From NCBI GenBank assembly GCA_002746235.1, contig NVWJ01000003.1:72627-84201 (forward strand): a stretch of DNA of 11,575 nucleotides, in the 5' to 3' direction. Numbering within the stretch: the first letter of the stretch is position 1; each line of letters opens with the position of its first letter. Positions 1-6,710 of this stretch are shown in pieces. Both the position numbers and the translations under genes were made by a program. The stretch comes from Planctomycetota bacterium (lineage in GTDB: Bacteria > Planctomycetota > UBA1135). Under the pieces are notes generated by a model. The model was not told the origin of the DNA and ran no database searches. It saw nothing but the letters and a program-made list of their open reading frames with translations.

Positions 1-462
1 GCTGCAGGTCGGCATCAGGACAATCACGGGGTTGACGCGACTTTGACTGCTTGGGGAAACTTTCCCGACTCTTACCTGAAGGAAATCTCTCTCTCCGTGC
101 AACTCAAGGCGACCATTGCCGTGCCTACGGAAGTGAGCGATTGCTACTCCTTTAAATTCACTGGGATTTCCAAATACCGTGGCATGATTGAAGCTCGTCA
201 GGCCACTCCACGAATTTTGGCGGTTCTCTTTCTTCCAACTGACGCTGAGGACTGGCTCACTCTTAGCGCCGATGAGCTAATCCTGAAAGGGAAGGCCCAC
301 TGGACATCCCTTGTGGGTGCGCCAGATACCAATAACCAAACTTCTCAAACAGTTTATCTTCCAACAAGCCAGCAGCTCACGCCAGAGTCGCTGCTTAAAC
401 TGGCAGCACAAATAGCTAAGAATGACCTGCCGACTTACCAGGGAGGAAAGCATCATGCATGA
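1..462 (+). CDS. DUF4365 domain protein, 5' end outside the window
   Basis: The reading frame is open from base 1 to the TGA at 460-462, so the start lies to the left and the 153 visible residues are the C-terminal part. Near the visible N terminus is a G-V-D segment (bases 31-36 onward), followed about 22 residues later by V-Q-L-K-A-T. That spacing of an Asp and a Q-x-K fits the PD-(D/E)xK-like core of DUF4365 proteins, with Gln in place of the usual Glu. The rest also looks like the family: a P-R-I-L-A-V-L strand, then a W-x-S-L-x-G-x-P segment and a V-Y-L-P-x-x-Q-x-L-T stretch. The biochemical role of DUF4365 is not established to my knowledge; a nuclease-like fold is inference. It overlaps the next gene by 8 bases, so the two are probably co-translated. 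The TTG at 43 is not needed as a start because the frame is open upstream. Confidence 0.75.
   Translation, partial: AAGRHQDNHGVDATLTAWGNFPDSYLKEISLSVQLKATIAVPTEVSDCYSFKFTGISKYRGMIEARQATPRILAVLFLPTDAEDWLTLSADELILKGKAHWTSLVGAPDTNNQTSQTVYLPTSQQLTPESLLKLAAQIAKNDLPTYQGGKHHA
442..446 (+). promoter_or_regulatory. Ribosome binding site GGAGG deciding the start at 455
   Basis: GGAGG lies 8 bases before ATG 455, inside the end of the upstream gene. It favours ATG 455 over the in-frame ATG at 422, which has no comparable site. It also supports translational coupling of the two overlapping genes. Confidence 0.75.
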
Positions 463-1594
463 GGTCTCACCCACACATCTTAGAGATTATGTCAAGGCTC
501 TCGGTTGGACTTTTGTCGAGGAAGCCACTGGCGATGGACTGTTTCTGTTCAATCATCCAAGCGAGGAATTTGTTCAGCTGAAATTCCCAACGGCTGCTGA
601 CGCACCAGATTATCGGGAGTCTCTCGATATTGTTTTCAATAAGCTGGCTGAATTTTCAGCCCGCCCGATCAGTGCCATCTCGGAAGCTATCGAGCAGATC
701 AACTCCGATAAAATCCGCTTCCGGCTTTTCAAGCCCTCTGGAATTCTAGAGACGGTCTCAATTTCTGATAGCTCCCAGATGCTCGATGGCATCAGAAGAA
801 TGCTACTTTCGAGTGCTTGTTCTCTTAAGAACAAGCGGAGCCATCACCCTCGGCTACGAGGGACATTGGCTCAAGATTTCCTGAATGCTTGCCAGCTGGG
901 GCACACCGAAAAGGGAAGCTTCATCTGGAAAGTCTCGTGCCCATTGGATGCCGTCACTGATGACGGCGATACCTCGCAGAACACTCTATTTTCCCTGCGC
1001 CCGAATCCTTACACGCGCAAGGTAACTTCACTTCTTCACTCTGGGCTTAGTGGCCTTCAAAGGGCTCTTCTCAACGACTCACTGGAAACATTTGTGGAGA
1101 ACGCACCCCAGCAAGGCGTAACCTCGAATCTTTGTGAGGGTCTACTTTCCCTTTTAGATGAAAAGACCAAGAACTCCCTCGAAATAATCTCTGATTGGTC
1201 TCCCCGTGTGAAATATGAAGGGAGTCTACAAAAGCTGAGATTTGAGTATGACTATGCTTCTCGAATCGAAGACATACAAAAAGCCCTCACCCCGAATGCG
1301 ACTGAGGAAACAAACGATTTCGTCGGTACAGTTGAGAAGTTGGAAGGAGAGACCAATGATGAGGGAAACCGCGAAGGTTTCGTGGTGCTCAATCTCCTGA
1401 TCCAAGAATCGGGAGAAACAGTAAAGGCTCGTGGTTATCTCGATGCCAAATCTCATGCGATTGCGATTCGCGCTTATGAGAAAGAGGGCAGCTACATCTC
1501 AGTGAAAGGGAGACTCAAGCCCGGAAGGCAGCCTCGGCAACTCGTCTCTCCCTCAGGTTTCTGCATCGTTGATCGGGCTCGGACTGAAAAGTGA
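455..1594 (+). CDS. Uncharacterised protein paired with the DUF4365 gene
   Basis: 379 residues; I recognise no named domain. The N terminus (about residues 1-35) reads as a short helical segment with L-R-D-Y-V-K-A-L-G-W, followed by strands ending in E-E-F-V-Q-L-K-F-P. Residues about 40-120 are helical. The last 85 or so residues, from F-V-G-T-V-E-K-L onward, are strand-rich with regular Gly turns (V-K-A-R-G-Y-L, Y-I-S-V-K-G-R-L) and could form a small beta-barrel of OB type; this is inference from pattern only. There is no signal peptide or membrane segment, so it is likely cytoplasmic. The start ATG 455 has GGAGG 8 bases upstream and overlaps the stop of the DUF4365 gene. My recollection is that similar proteins beginning with a Y-L-R-x-x-G-W-like segment occur beside DUF4365 genes, suggesting a two-gene unit. 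By eye its base composition is more AT-rich than hsdR, hinting at a separate origin. Confidence 0.8.
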   Translation: MHEVSPTHLRDYVKALGWTFVEEATGDGLFLFNHPSEEFVQLKFPTAADAPDYRESLDIVFNKLAEFSARPISAISEAIEQINSDKIRFRLFKPSGILETVSISDSSQMLDGIRRMLLSSACSLKNKRSHHPRLRGTLAQDFLNACQLGHTEKGSFIWKVSCPLDAVTDDGDTSQNTLFSLRPNPYTRKVTSLLHSGLSGLQRALLNDSLETFVENAPQQGVTSNLCEGLLSLLDEKTKNSLEIISDWSPRVKYEGSLQKLRFEYDYASRIEDIQKALTPNATEETNDFVGTVEKLEGETNDEGNREGFVVLNLLIQESGETVKARGYLDAKSHAIAIRAYEKEGSYISVKGRLKPGRQPRQLVSPSGFCIVDRARTEK

Positions 1595-1616
1595 GCAATC
1601 TCGTGGATTGGGCTGA

Positions 1617-1766
1617 ATGAAATTCACCGAAGCCCAACTTGAATTCGCCATCATCGAACTCCTTGGAGTCGAGGGCTACCCGCACGTGTTGGGCGAAGCG
1701 ATTGCCCTGTCTGCGCCCTGCCTGTCAGCCAGCCTTAAGTATTCACGGCAAACCAAAGCTTATTGA
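1617..1766 (+). pseudogene. Remnant of an hsdR start (second copy)
   Basis: ATG 1617 opens a 49-codon frame ending at TGA 1764-1766. Its codons 2-29 match residues 6-33 of the full HsdR encoded at 3264-6494, from K-F-T-E-A-Q-L through V-L-G-E-A-I. One residue differs (Phe for Ala), and five of the six differing codons are synonymous. After base 1703 similarity stops abruptly and the frame reads unrelated residues. There is no convincing ribosome binding site. It is best read as the 5' scrap of an older or related hsdR allele left by recombination, not as a functional small gene. It lies just after the unknown gene at 455-1594, the position an hsdR would occupy if abiE were absent. Confidence 0.8.
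1620..1703 (+). repeat. Direct repeat copy 1 (hsdR start), left of abiE
   Basis: These 84 bases align without gaps to 3279-3362. I count 8 mismatches (76 of 84 identical). The two copies bracket the abiEi-abiEii pair, with starts 1659 bases apart. Confidence 0.85.
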
Positions 1767-1778
1767 GCTTTCTAAAAT
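1755..1778 (+). promoter_or_regulatory. Inverted repeat and -10-like box before abiEi
   Basis: AAAGCT (1755-1760) and AGCTTT (1766-1771) form a perfect 6-base inverted repeat around TATTG. TAAAAT at 1773-1778 matches the -10 consensus at five of six positions, but I see no good -35 at the right distance. AbiEi antitoxins of known systems repress their own operon by binding inverted repeats, so this may be an operator. The repeat could equally be a weak hairpin ending upstream transcripts. Confidence 0.3.
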
Positions 1779-1807
1779 CAAGTAGACTAGGTCAAGGTTA
1801 CTTGAAA

Positions 1808-2407
1808 ATGGAAAACAAACGGACCCAACTTCTACGGCTGGCGAGGGAGTCATGCCTCCTGCGCGAGGAGAGGCTGCGCGAAGCCGGGATCAGCAGTACC
1901 GTCATCTCGCAAGCCGTGCGCGCTGGCGAACTCATCCGGCTGTCACGAGGTGTCTACCATCACCCGGAGGCGGAACTGGATGAGAACCTCAGTCTTTCCG
2001 AAGTGGCCGCTCGTGTCCCCCAAGCGGTCATCACGCTTCTCTCCGCGCTGCAGTTTCACCAGATTGGAACCCAGCAACCGCACGCCGTTTGGATTCTCCT
2101 GAAACAAAACGCAGTCACCCCAAGGATCGACTATCCGCCCATCGAAGTCGTCCGCAGCAAGGTGGTCACTTCCTTTTCGGAAGGCGTGGTCACGCATACG
2201 CTCAATGACATTCCCACACGGATCACCGATCCTGCCCGCACGGTGGTGGACTGCTTTAAATACCGCAACCGAGTCGGTCTCGATGTCGGCCTCGAAGGGC
2301 TCAAGGAGATTCTCAACGATGGCGTGAAACCCGCGCAGATTATGGAGTACGCGAAAAAACAGCGCGTTGCAAGCGTGATCCGTCCCTACCTCGATGCCCT
2401 CGTCTAA
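1808..2407 (+). CDS. abiEi: Type IV toxin-antitoxin antitoxin, AbiEi family
   Basis: 199 residues, the usual size for AbiEi antitoxins. Residues about 8-50 form the N-terminal winged helix-turn-helix (S-x-x-I-S-Q-A-V-R-A-G-E-L-I-R-L, then the typical R-G-V-Y-H turn). Residues about 60-199 form the C-terminal antitoxin domain, with R-I-T-D-P-A-R-T-V-V-D-C-F at 138-150. In the known family AbiEi binds inverted repeats upstream of its operon to repress it and counteracts the AbiEii nucleotidyltransferase without stable complex formation. I chose ATG 1808 because the helix-turn-helix begins soon after it and a CAAGG site lies 10 bases upstream. The TTG at 1763 would add 15 residues that overlap the inverted repeat. 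The gene sits 3 bases before abiEii and between two copies of the hsdR start. Confidence 0.9.
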   Translation: MENKRTQLLRLARESCLLREERLREAGISSTVISQAVRAGELIRLSRGVYHHPEAELDENLSLSEVAARVPQAVITLLSALQFHQIGTQQPHAVWILLKQNAVTPRIDYPPIEVVRSKVVTSFSEGVVTHTLNDIPTRITDPARTVVDCFKYRNRVGLDVGLEGLKEILNDGVKPAQIMEYAKKQRVASVIRPYLDALV

Positions 2408-2410
2408 GAG

Positions 2411-3271
2411 ATGAACCTCGTCGCCTCACTCCAAGCCCGCCTGAAGAATCAGGCACGCAAGCAGGGCATCGCTTACGCGTCGCTGCTGGAACAATTTGCG
2501 CTGAGTCGATTCCTGACTCGGCTGGAGAAAAGTGATTATGCCGAGGGCTTCATCCTCAAAGGGGCACAACTCTTTCGTTTCCTCGATGGCGAGGAGCATC
2601 GGCCGACCAGAGATGCTGATTTTCTGTGCTTTGGTGAGCATGCCCCCGACGCCTTGCAGGAGATCTTCAGCAGCATCTGCCAATTGACTCCCCCGGATGC
2701 AGACGCCCTGACCTGGGAGAACATCCGAGCCGCAGCCATTCGGGAGGAGAACAGCTACGGCGGCGTGAGAGTGCTAGTCACTTCCGGATTGGGGAAAATG
2801 CGCATCCCTCTTCAGTTTGATGTTGGCTTCGGCGATGTGATTACCCCTGCAATTCGCTATCAAAATTGGGCAAGCCCTCTCGACTATCCGCAGGTGCGAC
2901 TAGCCACCTATCCTTTGGAAACCGTCATCGCCGAAAAGTTGGAAGCAGCCGTCTCCCTCGGTATCAACAACAGCCGCATGAAGGATTTTTTTGACTTGCA
3001 CTGGCTGGCGCAGCACCGAACATTTGACCATAACGTATTGGCACAGGCCATCAGGGCTACTTTTGAGCGACGCAGTACCGCCTTGCCAAGCCTATGCCCG
3101 CTGGCGCTGACGAATACCTTTGCAAACGACAAGGACAAGCTGGCGCAGTGGCAAGCCTTTGTGCGCAAGAACGACTTGAACGCGCCACCTTTACCCGAAG
3201 TGATCCGCAAACTGCATGGCTATTTGTGGCCCCATCTTCAAGCAGCACAGACAGAAGGAAACGATGACTGA
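2411..3271 (+). CDS. abiEii: Type IV toxin nucleotidyltransferase, AbiEii family
   Basis: 286 residues, a normal AbiEii length. Visible family motifs are L-K-G-A-Q-L at 49-54 (motif I), R-D-A-D at 67-70 giving catalytic D68-x-D70, the later acidic strand L-Q-F-D-V with D137, A-E-K-L-E-A at 174-179, and R-M-K-D-F-F-D-L at 189-196. AbiEii enzymes are nucleotidyltransferases; studied members transfer nucleotides to tRNA acceptor ends or act with GTP, and stop growth when unopposed by AbiEi. All key residues look present, so it is probably active. It starts 3 bases after the abiEi stop. Its TGA (3269-3271) lies inside the first codons of hsdR, an 8-base overlap ATGACTGA that suggests co-translation with the restriction subunit. 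The exact substrate here is not known. Confidence 0.9.
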   Translation: MNLVASLQARLKNQARKQGIAYASLLEQFALSRFLTRLEKSDYAEGFILKGAQLFRFLDGEEHRPTRDADFLCFGEHAPDALQEIFSSICQLTPPDADALTWENIRAAAIREENSYGGVRVLVTSGLGKMRIPLQFDVGFGDVITPAIRYQNWASPLDYPQVRLATYPLETVIAEKLEAAVSLGINNSRMKDFFDLHWLAQHRTFDHNVLAQAIRATFERRSTALPSLCPLALTNTFANDKDKLAQWQAFVRKNDLNAPPLPEVIRKLHGYLWPHLQAAQTEGNDD

Positions 3272-6200
3272 AGTATCAAAATTCACCGAAGCTCAACTAG
3301 AAGCAGCCATCATCGAACTCCTCGGAGTCGAAGGCTACCCGCATGTGTTGGGCGAAGCGATTGAGCGGCAATCGCAAGAGGTTCTTATCAAGGCAGACTT
3401 ACGTGCCTTCCTTGCTAAGCGCTATGCCATGGACCACATCACGCCGCAGGAGATCGAGGCGGTGATCAAGCGACTTGAAGCCTACTCGGCGGCAGATCTC
3501 TACGAGAGCAACAAGGCCATCATGAAGCTGATTTCGGATGGCTTTCTGCTGAAGCGGGAAGATCACACGCAGAAGGATTTGTATATCCAGTTGATCGACT
3601 ACTCGGATCTGGTGGCATTCCGAGATCCAAACCCTGGCGATCTGGCGTCGATTGTTGCAGACGGTGCACCTGGTCCAGGGCATTGCGGCAACATTTTCAA
3701 GATGGTCAATCAGCTGGAGGTCGTCGGCTTTGAAAAGCGCATCCCCGACGGCATCCTCTACATCAACGGTCTTCCCTTGGTGGTGTTTGAATTCAAGAGC
3801 GCGATCCGCGAAGAAGCGACGATTCACGATGCCTTCGTGCAGCTAACCGTGCGTTACAAACGCGACATTCCCGAGCTGTTCAAATACAACGCCTTCTGTG
3901 TCATCAGCGACGGCGTAAACAACAAGGCGGGTTCGTTTTTTGCACCCTATGAGTTCTTCTACGCTTGGCGCAAGACGGACGGCAGCGACTTGATCGAGAA
4001 GGACGGGATCAATTCGCTCTATTCGATGATCCAGGGGCTATTTCAGCAAACGCGGCTTCTCGACGTCATCCGTAACTTTGTCTACTTCCCCGACACCTCG
4101 CGCAAGGAGGAGAAGATTCTTTGCCGCTATCCGCAATACTACGCGGCGACCAAGCTGTATCGGAACATCTTGCAGCATAGGAAGCCGGAGGGCGATGGCA
4201 AGGGCGGCACCTACTTCGGCGCGACCGGCTGCGGCAAGAGCTACACCATGTTGTTCTTGGTGCGGCTGTTGATGAAGAGCGTGGATTTTTCCAGCCCGAC
4301 GATTGTCCTGATTACCGATCGCACGGATTTGGATGACCAGCTTTCGGGTTTGTTCACCAATGGCAAGGGTTACATTGGAGATGAGTCGGTGATCAGTGTG
4401 GAGAGCCGCGATCACTTGCGCGACTTGGTGAAAGGGCGCACTAGTGGCGGGGTTTTTCTCACCACGATTCACAAGTTCACCGAGGATACCGAGCTGCTGA
4501 CGGAGCGCACCAATGTGATCTGTATTTCAGATGAGGCGCACCGCAGTCAGGTGAATCTGGACCAGAAACTCAAGATTACCGCAGACGGAGTGAAGCGAAC
4601 GTTTGGCTTTGCCAAGTACCTGCACGACTCGTTGCCCAACGCGACTTATGTGGGCTTCACCGGCACGCCAATCGATGCGACGCTGGATGTTTTCGGCGAA
4701 GTGGTAGATGCCTACACCATGTCCGAATCGGTTGCCGATGAAATTACGGTGCCCATCGTTTACGAAGGCCGCGCCGCCAAGGTGATTCTGGACAACAGCA
4801 AACTGCAGGAGATCGAAAATTACTACGACGCGTGCGCCAAGGCCGGGGCGAGCGACTACGCGATTGAAGACAGCAAAAAGACGATGGCCAGCATGAGTGC
4901 CATTTTGGGTGATCCACAACGCATTGCAGTACTCGCGGCGGATTTCGTGACACACTATGAGAAGCGCGTCGACGAAGGCTCCACCGTGGCGGGCAAGGCG
5001 ATCTTCGTGAGTAGCAGTCGCCACATTGCCTACGCTTTCTACAAGGAAGTCATCGCTCTGCGCCCGGAGTGGGCCGAGGTGCGGGTTTGTGCGCCGGATG
5101 TGGAGCTGAGCGAGCAGCAGCAAAAGGAAATCCTGCCGATGGAGCGCATCAAGATGGTGATGACGAGGGGCAAGGACGATGAGGGGGCGCTCTACGATTT
5201 GCTCGGTAACAAGGACGAGCGCAAGAAGTTCGATACCCAGTTCAAGAAGGCGGAATCCAATTTCAAGATTGCCATCGTGGTGGACATGTGGCTGACCGGC
5301 TTTGATGTGCCATTCCTCGATACCATCTACATTGACAAGCCGGTGCAGCGGCACAACCTGATCCAGACCATCTCGCGTGTGAACCGGAAGTTTGGGAACA
5401 AGCAGAAGGGGCTGGTGGTGGATTACATCGGCATCAAGAAGCAGATGAACCTGGCGCTGGCGCATTACTCGAAGGCGGACAGCGGCAATATCGAAGAGAT
5501 CGAGGCTTCCATCATTGTGGTGAGGGATCACCTCGATTTGCTGGGGCGGATTTTTCACCAGTTCGACACTACGCCGTACTTCAGCGGAGAGCCGGTCGAG
5601 CGGTTGCAGTGCTTGAACAAGGCGTCGGAGTATGTGCAGCTCACCGACAAGATTGAGAAGCGGGTCATGTTTTTGGTGAAGCGTATGAAAGCCGCCTATG
5701 ACATCTGTAGTGGTAGCGATGAATTCTCCGAAGCCGAGCGGGATCACATTCACTTCTACCTGGCGGTGCGGTCGATCGTCGCCAAGCTGACCAAGGGCGA
5801 AGCGCCCGATAGTGCGCAGATGAACGCCAAAGTGCGCGAGATGATTTCAGAAGCTTTGCGGAGCGATGGGATTGAGGAGATCTTCAAACTTGGTGAAGAT
5901 GGTGCGACGGAGATCGATATTTTCGGCGACGACTATCTGGCCAAGATCGAGAAGATCAAATTGACCAACACCAAGATCAAGTTGTTGCAGCAACTGCTTA
6001 AACGTGCCATCGAGGACTTCAAGAAGATCAACAGGATGAAGGGCGTGGATTTCACCAAGCAGTTCCAAGCGTTGGTGCAAAAATACAACGAGCGCGACGA
6101 GAAGGATGTGTTGCGCAGTGAAGTGTTGGAGGGATTCTCCGAGGAGATGATTGAGCTGATCCATGCACTGCAAAAAGAGAAGGATTCCTTCGGCGAAATG

Positions 6201-6494
6201 GGGATCGATCTGGAAGAGAAGTCTTTCTACGACATCCTCAAGGCCCTCGCCCACAAATACGATTTCGAATACCCCGAGGACAAGCTGATCAAGCTGGCCA
6301 AGGAGGTGAAGACGGTGGTCGATGACAAGGCCAAATACACCGACTGGAGCCAACGCGACGATATTAAGGCTGAGCTTAAAGTGGCTCTGATTCTTCTACT
6401 TGCCGACAACGGCTACCCGCCGGTTGATAGGGATGAGGTGTATAAGGAGATTTTTGAGCAGGCGGAGAACTTTAAGAGGTATCGGGGGAGCTGA
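3264..6494 (+). CDS. hsdR: Type I restriction enzyme R subunit (HsdR)
   Basis: 1076 residues, a full length for EcoR124-like HsdR. HsdR provides ATP-driven DNA translocation and cleavage in the HsdR2M2S1 complex, acting on unmodified foreign DNA. The N-terminal nuclease domain shows D162 and E176-F-K178, a PD-(D/E)xK site (G-L-P-L-V-V-F-E-F-K). Helicase motifs follow: Walker A G-A-T-G-C-G-K-S at 319-326 (K325), DEAH at 423-426, G-F-T-G-T-P at 464-469 (motif III), and Q-T-I-S-R-V-N-R at 701-708 (motif VI). The C-terminal 300 or so residues resemble the DUF3387/T1RH-like domain that contacts the methylase core. ATG 3264 is preceded by AAGGA at 3255-3259 and overlaps the abiEii stop. Bases 3279-3362 are repeated at 1620-1703. 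No hsdM or hsdS is visible; they may lie to the left of the window. All motifs appear intact. Confidence 0.97.
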   Translation: MTEVSKFTEAQLEAAIIELLGVEGYPHVLGEAIERQSQEVLIKADLRAFLAKRYAMDHITPQEIEAVIKRLEAYSAADLYESNKAIMKLISDGFLLKREDHTQKDLYIQLIDYSDLVAFRDPNPGDLASIVADGAPGPGHCGNIFKMVNQLEVVGFEKRIPDGILYINGLPLVVFEFKSAIREEATIHDAFVQLTVRYKRDIPELFKYNAFCVISDGVNNKAGSFFAPYEFFYAWRKTDGSDLIEKDGINSLYSMIQGLFQQTRLLDVIRNFVYFPDTSRKEEKILCRYPQYYAATKLYRNILQHRKPEGDGKGGTYFGATGCGKSYTMLFLVRLLMKSVDFSSPTIVLITDRTDLDDQLSGLFTNGKGYIGDESVISVESRDHLRDLVKGRTSGGVFLTTIHKFTEDTELLTERTNVICISDEAHRSQVNLDQKLKITADGVKRTFGFAKYLHDSLPNATYVGFTGTPIDATLDVFGEVVDAYTMSESVADEITVPIVYEGRAAKVILDNSKLQEIENYYDACAKAGASDYAIEDSKKTMASMSAILGDPQRIAVLAADFVTHYEKRVDEGSTVAGKAIFVSSSRHIAYAFYKEVIALRPEWAEVRVCAPDVELSEQQQKEILPMERIKMVMTRGKDDEGALYDLLGNKDERKKFDTQFKKAESNFKIAIVVDMWLTGFDVPFLDTIYIDKPVQRHNLIQTISRVNRKFGNKQKGLVVDYIGIKKQMNLALAHYSKADSGNIEEIEASIIVVRDHLDLLGRIFHQFDTTPYFSGEPVERLQCLNKASEYVQLTDKIEKRVMFLVKRMKAAYDICSGSDEFSEAERDHIHFYLAVRSIVAKLTKGEAPDSAQMNAKVREMISEALRSDGIEEIFKLGEDGATEIDIFGDDYLAKIEKIKLTNTKIKLLQQLLKRAIEDFKKINRMKGVDFTKQFQALVQKYNERDEKDVLRSEVLEGFSEEMIELIHALQKEKDSFGEMGIDLEEKSFYDILKALAHKYDFEYPEDKLIKLAKEVKTVVDDKAKYTDWSQRDDIKAELKVALILLLADNGYPPVDRDEVYKEIFEQAENFKRYRGS
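3279..3362 (+). repeat. Direct repeat copy 2 (within intact hsdR)
   Basis: This is the partner of 1620-1703 and encodes HsdR residues 6-33. The differences are mostly third-position, so the copies look like two alleles that diverged under selection and not like a very recent tandem duplication. Confidence 0.85.
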
Positions 6495-6538
6495 GTTACG
6501 GGTCCCAAGGCATGGCCAGGTCTAGATGACCAGTTCGA

Positions 6539-6576
6539 TTGACAGAAAATCTGACAATAATAGGATGTCATGACAT
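6539..6576 (+). promoter_or_regulatory. Candidate upstream promoter with palindrome
   Basis: TTGACA at 6539-6544 is a perfect -35 hexamer. TAGGAT at 6561-6566 is a four-of-six -10 after 16 bases. The perfect 12-base palindrome ATGTCATGACAT (6565-6576) overlaps the -10 and the expected start, an arrangement typical of a repressor site. It is read in the + direction towards the XRE-ImmA gene. The weak -10 limits confidence. Confidence 0.35.
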
Positions 6577-6598
6577 TGTATTCGATGAATGAAATCCG

Positions 6599-6642
6599 TT
6601 ACGATATATGCGTAAAGGCATTAAAGTAAGTCGATTACGTAA
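6599..6642 (+). promoter_or_regulatory. Two TTACG/CGTAA operator-like sites
   Basis: TTACG (6599-6603) and CGTAA (6611-6615) form an inverted repeat with a 7-base spacer. The same half-sites fuse as the palindrome TTACGTAA at 6635-6642, five bases before the -35 box at 6647. Their centres are about 31.5 bases apart, close to three helical turns, so bound proteins would lie on one face of the DNA. The obvious candidate binder is the XRE-type product of the gene at 6711. Confidence 0.4.
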
Positions 6643-6646
6643 ATCA

Positions 6647-6674
6647 TTGACCGCCACCAATTGTAGTGTATAAT
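6647..6674 (+). promoter_or_regulatory. Promoter of the XRE-ImmA gene
   Basis: TTGACC (6647-6652) and a perfect TATAAT (6669-6674) are 16 bases apart. Transcription would start near 6681, giving a leader of about 30 bases before ATG 6711. AAGGA at 6693-6697 and AGG at 6701-6703 are the available ribosome binding sequences. This is the best promoter-like sequence in the window. Confidence 0.65.
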
Positions 6675-6710
6675 TCAACATAATCGACCGATAAGGATTT
6701 AGGTCAAACC

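Noticed and set aside
450..462. ATGCATGA at 455 and again at 10554 as a shared element
   Set aside because: Two genes happening to begin Met-His-Glu/Ala-like codons explains an 8-base match. The flanks do not align further.
1763..1807. TTG 1763 as the abiEi start
   Set aside because: It falls in the inverted repeat and adds residues unlike the family. ATG 1808 has a plausible ribosome binding site.
3216..3263. Upstream ATG 3216 as the hsdR start
   Set aside because: It would overlap abiEii by 56 bases. ATG 3264 has AAGGA just upstream, and the family N terminus begins there.
4527..5753. Long minus-strand open frame (408 codons) opposite hsdR
   Set aside because: It is the complement of strongly conserved HsdR helicase motifs. 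The translation is His/Leu/Val-rich with no domain pattern, so it is a shadow frame.
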